Shown one piece after another: positions 35,921 through 42,403 of a stretch of DNA of 64,000 nucleotides. Location: the NCBI GenBank assembly GCA_946411505.1, contig CAMKEG010000006.1, forward strand, positions 106,672 to 170,671, in the 5' to 3' direction. The first letter of the stretch is position 1. Every line of letters begins with the position of its first letter. The DNA is from an uncultured Treponema sp. (GTDB lineage Bacteria; Spirochaetota; Spirochaetia; Treponematales; Treponemataceae). The notes under the pieces were generated by a model. That model did no database searches, was not told the DNA's origin, and was given only the letters and a program-made list of their open reading frames with translations. The translations under genes were made by a program, and so were the position numbers.

Positions 35921-35949
35921 TTGACGATTTTAGCGTTACCGGCGATATA
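35921..35949 (+). promoter_or_regulatory. Predicted promoter of the second ABC exporter operon
   Basis: TTGACG at 35921-35926 and GATATA at 35944-35949, 17 bases apart, 23 bases before ATG 35973. The surrounding 35805-35972 is AT-rich intergenic DNA between divergent genes. Confidence 0.5.
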
Positions 35950-35972
35950 TTTCCTTGTGAAAAAGGTGTGTT

Positions 35973-36752
35973 ATGATTTCATTGTTCAAAAACCTATACA
36001 ACTACCGGCAAATGATATTTTCGCTCACGCACAGGGAGTTGCGCGGCCGCTACAAGGGGTCGGTTCTTGGCTTTTTGTGGACGTTTTTAAATCCGCTTTT
36101 GCAAATGTTCGTTTATACCTTTGTTTTTTCTGTCATCATGCGCTCAGGCATAGAAAAGTATTACCTTTTTTTGTTTGTGGCGCTCATTCCTTGGATTTTT
36201 TTCAGCACCTCGCTGGCGGGCGGCTGCGGCTGCATCATCGCTTCCGGCGACATGGTCAAAAAGATTTACTTTCCGCGCGAGGTTTTGCCGCTGGCATTTG
36301 TGGTCACTGCTTTTGTCAACATGCTCTATTGCTTTGTGGTGGTTTTCGCGGCGCTCTTTTTTTCTGGTGTGGGCTTTAGCCTTAAGGCATTGCTTTACCT
36401 TCCGCTTGTGCTTTTTGTGGAATTTCTTTTTACGCTGGGCGTCACTTTGCTTTCATCGGCGCTTACGGTCTATGTTCGCGACTTGCAGCATATTCTTGGA
36501 ATCATTGTGATGGCTTGGCAGTTTCTGACGCCGGTAATGTATTCCAGCAAAAGCGTTCCGCAAAAATTTCAGAAAATTTTCTACATGAATCCAATGACTC
36601 CTATTATCGAATCGATTCGTTCGATTTTGTTTTATAAAGAGGTTCCTCACGTGCGTTCCTTGCTTTCCGCCATTTTGTTCGGAATCTTTTTTCTTGTCTT
36701 TGGCGAGTTTGTTTTTTCCAAGCTGCAGCGCGGCTTTGCCGAGGAATTGTAG
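35973..36752 (+). CDS. ABC-2 polysaccharide exporter permease, second copy (Wzm type)
   Basis: A 259-aa permease with six hydrophobic spans. THRELRGRYKGSVLGFLWTF is the family's N-terminal signature, FVALIPWIFFSTSLAGG and YFPREVLPLAFVV the middle, and NPMTPIIESIRSILFY the C-terminal one. Exports a glycan together with the ATPase at 36762. It differs from the permease at 401, so the locus has two complete exporters. Operon continues through 39375. Confidence 0.9.
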   Translation: MISLFKNLYNYRQMIFSLTHRELRGRYKGSVLGFLWTFLNPLLQMFVYTFVFSVIMRSGIEKYYLFLFVALIPWIFFSTSLAGGCGCIIASGDMVKKIYFPREVLPLAFVVTAFVNMLYCFVVVFAALFFSGVGFSLKALLYLPLVLFVEFLFTLGVTLLSSALTVYVRDLQHILGIIVMAWQFLTPVMYSSKSVPQKFQKIFYMNPMTPIIESIRSILFYKEVPHVRSLLSAILFGIFFLVFGEFVFSKLQRGFAEEL

Positions 36753-36761
36753 GAGGGCGTT

Positions 36762-37499
36762 ATGGAAGACGTGATTTGCTTGGACCATGTTTCAAAAAGT
36801 TTCAAGGTTTACTATGACAAGGCGCCCAACCTAAAGGACAAGGCTTTGTTTTGGAAGCGAAACCGCCACGAAACGCGCGCGGTGTTGGACGACATTTCCT
36901 TTAGCGTAAAAAAAGGGGAGGCAGTGGGCCTTATCGGAAAAAACGGCTGCGGAAAAAGCACCACGCTAAAATTGCTGACAAAAATAATTTATCCTACGTC
37001 CGGAACTATTAGCGTGAACGGCCGCGTTTCGGCCTTGATCGAGCTTGGCGCGGGCTTCCACCCCGACATGAGCGGCCGCGAAAACATTTACATTAACGCC
37101 GCCATTTTTGGCCTTACAAAAAAGCAAATCGACGCCAAGCTGGACGACATCATTGAATTTTCCGGCCTTGGCGAATTCATCGACAATCCAGTGCGAACTT
37201 ATTCCAGCGGAATGTACATGCGCCTGGCCTTTGCCGTGGCGATTAACGTTGAGGCGGAAATCCTGTTCATCGACGAAATCTTGGCCGTGGGAGACGCGGC
37301 CTTTCAAGAAAAGTGCTTCAACAAGCTGATTGAGGTTCGCGACAGGGGAACGACAATCGTGATTGTTTCCCATTCGCTCGGCCAAATAGAAAAGTTTTGC
37401 AGCCGCTCCATTTGGATAAAGGACGGCAAGATAGAGATGGACGGAAAGCCCTCGGAAGTCCACGCCAAGTATTTGGAATGGATGCAGAGCATGGCTTGA
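36762..37499 (+). CDS. ABC exporter ATPase without glycan-binding tail (second copy)
   Basis: A 245-aa nucleotide-binding subunit. Walker A is GKNGCGKST (~59-67), the signature YSSGM and Walker B ILFIDEILAVGD. GFHPDMSGRENIYINAAIFG is typical of the Wzt/TagH/KpsT type group. Unlike the ATPase at 1261 it ends right after the ATPase domain, so export does not require recognition of the glycan end by this subunit; such systems couple synthesis and export. Nine bases separate it from its permease. Confidence 0.9.
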   Translation: MEDVICLDHVSKSFKVYYDKAPNLKDKALFWKRNRHETRAVLDDISFSVKKGEAVGLIGKNGCGKSTTLKLLTKIIYPTSGTISVNGRVSALIELGAGFHPDMSGRENIYINAAIFGLTKKQIDAKLDDIIEFSGLGEFIDNPVRTYSSGMYMRLAFAVAINVEAEILFIDEILAVGDAAFQEKCFNKLIEVRDRGTTIVIVSHSLGQIEKFCSRSIWIKDGKIEMDGKPSEVHAKYLEWMQSMA

Positions 37500-37514
37500 C
37501 GGGGACTTGAAATT

Positions 37515-38414
37515 GTGTTTTGTTCTGTAACTGTTTGGTACAATCCAGACGCGTCGAATGTAGAGAATCTTCTCACTTACAGCTCCTTGTGCGGCAAATG
37601 CTATATTGTCGACAATTCCGACGGCGACAATTCCGGCTTGGCGGCCAGAATTCCTAATTCCGTGTATATTTCCAACGGCCAAAATCTTGGGATTGCCGCG
37701 GCCTTGAATGTAGGTTGCTCCAGGGCGTTGGAGGACGGCTTTGAATGGTGCATGACGATGGACCAAGACTCCTCGTGGAATCCCGACGAGCTTTCCCGCT
37801 ACTTTGAGCTTTGCGCAAAATATGCTTCCGATACTGACGTTTCGTTTTGTCCAAGCGCCCGCTATGAAATGCCCACAAGCTATTTGGGCGACGCAAAGCG
37901 TTTTTTACGCTCTCTTTTAGGTTGCGGAAACAAGGCCGACGCTTTGTCCGGCAAGCAGGAGCCTCCTTTGGAACGTTCCGCCGTTGACTGCTGCATAACA
38001 AGCGGAAACGTCATATCCTTGGAGGCCTGGAGGAAAATCGGCTGTTTTTACGAGCCTTTTTTTATAGACGAAGTTGACTTTGAATTTTGCTTCCGCCTTG
38101 GGAAAAGCGGCTTTAAAATAATTAAGTTTGAAAATTGCGTCATGGGCCATGTTTTGGGAAGCCCCCGCAAGACTTTTTATCCTTGCGTGTCGCACCACAG
38201 CGGCGTCCGGCTATATTACATTTTTAGGAACGCTTTTTTCTTAAAGAAGATGCATCCGGATTATTTTAAAAAAATGCGTTATGCTGAACAAATAAGAAAG
38301 CGCGTGATGGGCCTTGTCTTTAATTTTAACTTTTCCCAGCTAAAGTATTTTTTTATGGCGCTCCGTGACTTTAGGCGCGGCAGGCTGGGAAAATTTCCCC
38401 AGAAATCCCTTTAG
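37515..38414 (+). CDS. Glycosyltransferase family 2, rhamnosyltransferase-like
   Basis: A 299-aa GT-A enzyme from GTG 37515. VTVWYNPDASNVENLL, YIVDNSDGDNSG, SNGQNLGIAAALNVGC and MTMDQDSSW (DxD-like acids) are the pattern of RfbN/WbbL-like GT2 enzymes, many of which use dTDP-rhamnose. FFIDEVDFEFCFRLG is the conserved acceptor-side motif. It follows the second exporter by 15 bases and probably works on its cargo. Confidence 0.85.
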   Translation: MFCSVTVWYNPDASNVENLLTYSSLCGKCYIVDNSDGDNSGLAARIPNSVYISNGQNLGIAAALNVGCSRALEDGFEWCMTMDQDSSWNPDELSRYFELCAKYASDTDVSFCPSARYEMPTSYLGDAKRFLRSLLGCGNKADALSGKQEPPLERSAVDCCITSGNVISLEAWRKIGCFYEPFFIDEVDFEFCFRLGKSGFKIIKFENCVMGHVLGSPRKTFYPCVSHHSGVRLYYIFRNAFFLKKMHPDYFKKMRYAEQIRKRVMGLVFNFNFSQLKYFFMALRDFRRGRLGKFPQKSL

Positions 38415-38424
38415 GACCGCCCCC

Positions 38425-39375
38425 ATGCTATACATTTTCTACAACGAAATCGATTCAAACCAGTGCGCGCCGCTTGTCTTGCGGCAGTTGGACGATCAGC
38501 GGGCGGTCGCGGTGCCGGCCGGAAGGGATTTGTTTGCCTTTAGGAACAAGGCGGCCAGGCTTCTTTTGTGGCTGGGCTTTTTGTTCCGCTTGCCGCTTCC
38601 TTTTAACTTTTCAAAAAAATTCCGCCAATTGCTCAATTCAATAAAAGAAGACGACAATGTCTTGATTTTTGGAAGCGGCATTTGCATTTCGGCCAGGATC
38701 GCCTTTGCCTTTTGCGCCTTTTGCAAGGCTCAAAAAAAATACCGTTGGATTTGGGACACAATCTTGCGAAGGGAAGAGGAAGACTGGCTTTTTGACTTAA
38801 AAAAATATTTTGACGTTTGGACCTTTGACAGGATGGACGCACAAAAATACGGCTTGACCTACAAAAACACTGTTTGCGCGGTTCCGCAAAAGCCCGCAAA
38901 AGACGGCGCCATTGACTGTGACCTTTATTTTGTGGGCTACGACCGCGGCCGTTACGAGCGGCTCAACGAGCTTTACGAAAGCCTTTGCGCGATGGGCTTG
39001 ACATGCAAGTTTTTGGTCGTGCGCGACGAAAAAAGCCCTAAGGCGCAAAAGTCTGTTCCGCTTTTGGAAGAGGGAATCGCGCCGGATGAAAATTACAAAA
39101 ATCTTTTTTCCGCTCGCGCGGTCCTTGACCTTCCCACCCAAGGCCAGCGCGGCTTGACGCAGCGGGTTTTGGAAGGCCTTTTTATTGGCCGCAAGGTTGT
39201 GACAAGCAATCCTTTGGCGGGGGAGGAGGCCCTGTTCAACAAAGACGACGTTTTTGTTTTGGGCGGGCGCGACATAAGCGGGCTGCCTGATTTTATCCGC
39301 TCTCCCTTTGTTCCGGCGAACACCGCTCCCTACACGATAAACGAATGGATAAAAAGTTTTATCCGGCCTGAATGA
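38425..39375 (+). CDS. Polysaccharide biosynthesis protein, GT-B-like C-terminal half
   Basis: A 316-aa protein from ATG 38425. The N-terminal half starts YIFYNEIDSNQCAPLVL. The C-terminal half has RAVLDLPTQGQRGLTQRVLE and GRKVVTSNPLAGEEALFNKD, a motif set shared by capsule/LPS transferase-like proteins of the CgeB-like kind. I cannot name donor or acceptor. Ten bases after the GT2 gene, same operon. Confidence 0.6.
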   Translation: MLYIFYNEIDSNQCAPLVLRQLDDQRAVAVPAGRDLFAFRNKAARLLLWLGFLFRLPLPFNFSKKFRQLLNSIKEDDNVLIFGSGICISARIAFAFCAFCKAQKKYRWIWDTILRREEEDWLFDLKKYFDVWTFDRMDAQKYGLTYKNTVCAVPQKPAKDGAIDCDLYFVGYDRGRYERLNELYESLCAMGLTCKFLVVRDEKSPKAQKSVPLLEEGIAPDENYKNLFSARAVLDLPTQGQRGLTQRVLEGLFIGRKVVTSNPLAGEEALFNKDDVFVLGGRDISGLPDFIRSPFVPANTAPYTINEWIKSFIRPE

Positions 39376-39465
39376 TCGCGCGGTCGGCTCGCGCAGCGTC
39401 CAACGGACGCGGTTAATCCGCTCGAAATGGCTGTTAATGTCTTGCGTTCAACAATACGAGCGGCC

Positions 39466-39494
39466 TTGACCTTTTTTGCTTCTTCCATTATTCT
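39466..39494 (+). promoter_or_regulatory. Predicted promoter of the G-tract glycosyltransferase
   Basis: TTGACC at 39466-39471 and TATTCT at 39489-39494 with a 17-base spacer. ATG 39508 follows after 13 bases and no Shine-Dalgarno sequence is visible. The rest of 39376-39507 contains a small hairpin (GCGTCCAACGGACGC) and nothing else recognisable. Confidence 0.5.
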
Positions 39495-39507
39495 TTAAAG
39501 TCGTCGT

Positions 39508-40461
39508 ATGTCAATTCCAATTATATTCACGCACACAAACAATTCGCTTTACCTTCAGTTGGCGCTGCTGCAGGCAAAAAAGTCTTGCAAGGAAAATGTC
39601 TGCCTTATAGGCGACCAGTCCAACGCGGCTTCGTTTGTTCGGCATTTTATGCTTTCCGATTACGACAAGTCGGAGCTTTGCGCGGATTTTGAAAAACACT
39701 ACAAGCACTTTTCGCCCAACCCGTACAACTACGAGCTTTTTTGCCTCAAGCGCTGGTTTGTCGCGTTGGATTTTTTGCAAAAGAACAATTTGTCGGAATG
39801 CTTTTGCGTGGACTCCGACGTTTTGGTTTACGACGACTTGAACGGCTTGTCTCGTTTTTTTGACAAGACTACACAAATGACTGGGGGGGGGTATGACTTT
39901 TCTGTCATACGCTTTACGGGCGAATTTGCCGGCCCTCAGTGCTGCTATTTTAAGCGCGAGGCTTTGGAGCGCTATTGCAATTTTATCTTAAAGATGTATC
40001 GCGACGAGTTTTTTAGGCTTCAAAAAATCTACGACTCTTTTAAGGCCAAGGGCTATGTTTGCGGGCTTTCGGACATGGTTTTGCTCGCGGAATTTTGCAA
40101 GGAAAATTCCGGAAAGTTCGTTGACTTTGACTATTCGCCGGAACGCGACTTTTGCTTTGACGAAAACTTTGGCATTTCATACGGCTTTGAATGTGGAAAA
40201 AAAGGCAAGCGCGTCCGCTTTAGGAATGGCCTTCCGTACGCAAGGCGCCTTGACGGCGGCGCGGAAATACGGTTTTCAATGCTGCATTTTCAGGGCGACA
40301 ACAAGCTTTACATGAGCAAAAATTGCCCTTTGTCCCTTGGCGAGCGCCTTGCTTCGCCGTATTATTTAAAGCTGTTGATAAAGACAAGCGCCAAAAATTT
40401 TTGCAAGAGAATCATTCCCAAAAACTTTTGGACTTTCGCAAAAAGGATGCTAAAAAAATGA
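39508..40461 (+). CDS. GT-A fold glycosyltransferase with an internal G9 tract
   Basis: A 317-aa protein. CFCVDSDVLVYDD gives the DxD-type metal site (VDSD), preceded by LFCLKRWFVALDFL. It resembles capsular/LPS sugar transferases with a small nucleotide-diphospho-sugar domain. Codons for TGGGYD contain nine G in a row (39883-39891); gain or loss of one G would truncate the enzyme after ~130 residues. As read, the gene is in frame (ON). Its stop overlaps the next gene in ATGA. Confidence 0.7.
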   Translation: MSIPIIFTHTNNSLYLQLALLQAKKSCKENVCLIGDQSNAASFVRHFMLSDYDKSELCADFEKHYKHFSPNPYNYELFCLKRWFVALDFLQKNNLSECFCVDSDVLVYDDLNGLSRFFDKTTQMTGGGYDFSVIRFTGEFAGPQCCYFKREALERYCNFILKMYRDEFFRLQKIYDSFKAKGYVCGLSDMVLLAEFCKENSGKFVDFDYSPERDFCFDENFGISYGFECGKKGKRVRFRNGLPYARRLDGGAEIRFSMLHFQGDNKLYMSKNCPLSLGERLASPYYLKLLIKTSAKNFCKRIIPKNFWTFAKRMLKK

Positions 40462-41543
40462 TGAAGATTTTGTACGACAGCCAGTGCTTTGACATGCAAA
40501 AATTTGGCGGGGTTTCCAGATATTTTTACAAGCTTGCAAAATACAACTGCGGCCTATTTGACTATAAAATTTCCGGAAAATATGGCGACAACATTTACTT
40601 GCCGGAGATTTCGAAAATACAACCATTCCCGATAAAGGCCGCATTCAAGGGAAAGGGGCGGGCGCTTAGGGCTGTCAACAAGTTTTTTGACGTTAGGGCC
40701 TTGAAAAAATTGGATTACGACGTTTTCCACTCAACTTATTACTCCGTTCCAAAATATCCAAAGGAAAAGCCGCTTGTCATTACTGTCCACGATTTCATTC
40801 ACGAGATTTTTCCCGGCGATTTTTCTTCAAAGGACAAGACGGCCTTGTTCAAAAAGGACGCGATGGAACGCGCCGAAAGAATCATCGCCATTTCGCAATG
40901 CACAAAAAACGACTTGCTGAAATTTTATCCGGAAATCAATCCTGAAAAAATCGACGTGGTTTTGCACGCCATAGAATGGGGGCCCAGGCAAAAAAAAGCC
41001 TTGCAAAAGCCCTTTCCAAAGCCATACATATTGTTCACGGGCCAGCGCCGGGGATACAAAAATTTTGAGGCTTTTGCAAGGGCGGCCGCGCCCGCGCTTT
41101 TGGACAACGATTTGCTGCTTGTGTGCACCGGCGCCCCATTTTCGGACGGGGAAAAGGCTCTTTTGGACGAGTTTAAAATAAGCGACAGGGCTTTTAGCCT
41201 TTTTGCCGACGACGACACGCTGAGATCCTTGTACGAGAACGCCTTGTTCTTTTGCTTTCCCTCCTTGTACGAGGGCTTCGGCCTTCCGATTTTGGAGGCC
41301 TTTGTTTCCGAATGTCCCGCTCTTCTTTCCGACGCCAGCTGCTTTCCCGAAATCGCGGGCGACGCGGCGCTTTACTTTGATACAAAAAACGAAGCGGACT
41401 TTGCGGAAAAAATCGCGCGGCTGGTTCAGTCCCAGTCCTTGCGGCAAGAGTTGGCCAAAAAAGGCCGCGCGCGCTTTGACGAGTTCACCTTGCAAAAAAT
41501 GATGGCGGGAACGGCCGCCGTTTACCAAAAGGCCCTTCGCTGA
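40458..41543 (+). CDS. Glycosyltransferase family 4
   Basis: A 361-aa GT4. KILYDSQCFDMQKFGGVSRY is the classical N-terminal loop of mannosyl/rhamnosyl GT4 enzymes, VITVHDFIHEIFP the acceptor-side motif, and ILFTGQRRGYKNF plus FPSLYEGFGLPILEAF the donor site with two Glu. Start ATG 40458 overlaps the previous stop and has AGGA upstream. An intrinsic terminator follows directly, so this ends the transcript that began at the G-tract gene. Confidence 0.88.
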   Translation: MMKILYDSQCFDMQKFGGVSRYFYKLAKYNCGLFDYKISGKYGDNIYLPEISKIQPFPIKAAFKGKGRALRAVNKFFDVRALKKLDYDVFHSTYYSVPKYPKEKPLVITVHDFIHEIFPGDFSSKDKTALFKKDAMERAERIIAISQCTKNDLLKFYPEINPEKIDVVLHAIEWGPRQKKALQKPFPKPYILFTGQRRGYKNFEAFARAAAPALLDNDLLLVCTGAPFSDGEKALLDEFKISDRAFSLFADDDTLRSLYENALFFCFPSLYEGFGLPILEAFVSECPALLSDASCFPEIAGDAALYFDTKNEADFAEKIARLVQSQSLRQELAKKGRARFDEFTLQKMMAGTAAVYQKALR

Positions 41544-41549
41544 CTCTTG

Positions 41550-41586
41550 GCCGTCCTTGCAAAGGACGGCTGTTGTATTTTTTGCA
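41550..41586 (+). terminator. Intrinsic terminator after the GT4 gene
   Basis: A 9-bp perfect stem pairs GCCGTCCTT (41550-41558) with AAGGACGGC (41562-41570) around a 3-base loop, followed by a T-rich tail (TGTTGTATTTTTTG). It lies 7 bases after the stop codon. Confidence 0.8.
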
Positions 41587-41601
41587 TATGCGCGCTACAA
41601 T
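41573..41601 (+). promoter_or_regulatory. Leaderless promoter of the GT2 gene at 41609
   Basis: TTGTAT at 41573-41578 and TACAAT at 41596-41601, 17 bases apart, with exactly 7 bases between the -10 box and ATG 41609. Overlaps the tail of the upstream terminator. Confidence 0.6.
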
Positions 41602-41608
41602 TCAAAAC

Positions 41609-42403
41609 ATGAAGTCGCATCCACTAATTTCCATAATCACGATAAATTACAACAACAAGGACGGCCTAAAAAAAACGATAGACAGCGTGGCCGCCCAAAC
41701 TTTTCAAGGCTACGAGCATATTATTGTTGACGGCGGCTCGACGGACGGAAGCGCGGAGGTGATAAAGGACGCTCTTAAAAACAAGGATTACGCCGCCCAT
41801 GTAAGTTACTGGTGTTCGGAGAAGGACGGCGGCATTTATCCTGCCATGAACAAGGGCGTTGAGCGGGCGGGCGGCGAGTATTGCCTTATGCTTAACAGCG
41901 GCGACTACTTGGCCGGCAAGTCCATCCTTGAAAAGGCCGCCAAGTCGTTTTGGACGGAAGACATTGTGTATTGCGACGCTTATTTTGTGAGAGGAAAAAA
42001 ATGCCGCCGCATTAGATATCCAAAAAAAATTACCGGCGCTTTTTTCTTTTTGCGCGGCTTTTGCCATCAAACAACCTTTATAAAGACAAGCCTTCAAAAG
42101 AAAAATCCGTATTCCACAGAATATAAGATTGTGAACGACTCTGACTTTTTTATGAAAGTTTTGTTGACGCAAAATTGTACCGCGCGGCATTTGCCCATTG
42201 CCTTAAGCTATTATGACGCGGAGACTGGTTTTTCAAGCGCCAGCGCGGGCAAGCACGACATTGAGTACGCCGCGCTTTTGGACAAGTACTATCCAAAGCG
42301 CGTTCAAGAAAATTTGCGCGCCTACATATTGATTAGATATTGGCCGCTTTTGCTTTACAGAAAAACAAAGCGGCTTTTATTGCGCGTTTTGGGCAGGGCG
42401 TGA
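41609..42403 (+). CDS. Glycosyltransferase family 2 (paralogue of the gene at 8515)
   Basis: A 264-aa GT2. ISIITINYNNKDGLKKTIDS, IIVDGGSTDGSAEVI, SEKDGGIYPAMNKGV and MLNSGDYL correspond one by one to the gene at 8515. I prefer ATG 41609 over ATG 41588 because the predicted transcript begins about at 41609 and the protein then starts at the usual distance from the first motif. Its 3' end overlaps the convergent YidC/sulfatase gene by 27 bases. Confidence 0.85.
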   Translation: MKSHPLISIITINYNNKDGLKKTIDSVAAQTFQGYEHIIVDGGSTDGSAEVIKDALKNKDYAAHVSYWCSEKDGGIYPAMNKGVERAGGEYCLMLNSGDYLAGKSILEKAAKSFWTEDIVYCDAYFVRGKKCRRIRYPKKITGAFFFLRGFCHQTTFIKTSLQKKNPYSTEYKIVNDSDFFMKVLLTQNCTARHLPIALSYYDAETGFSSASAGKHDIEYAALLDKYYPKRVQENLRAYILIRYWPLLLYRKTKRLLLRVLGRA

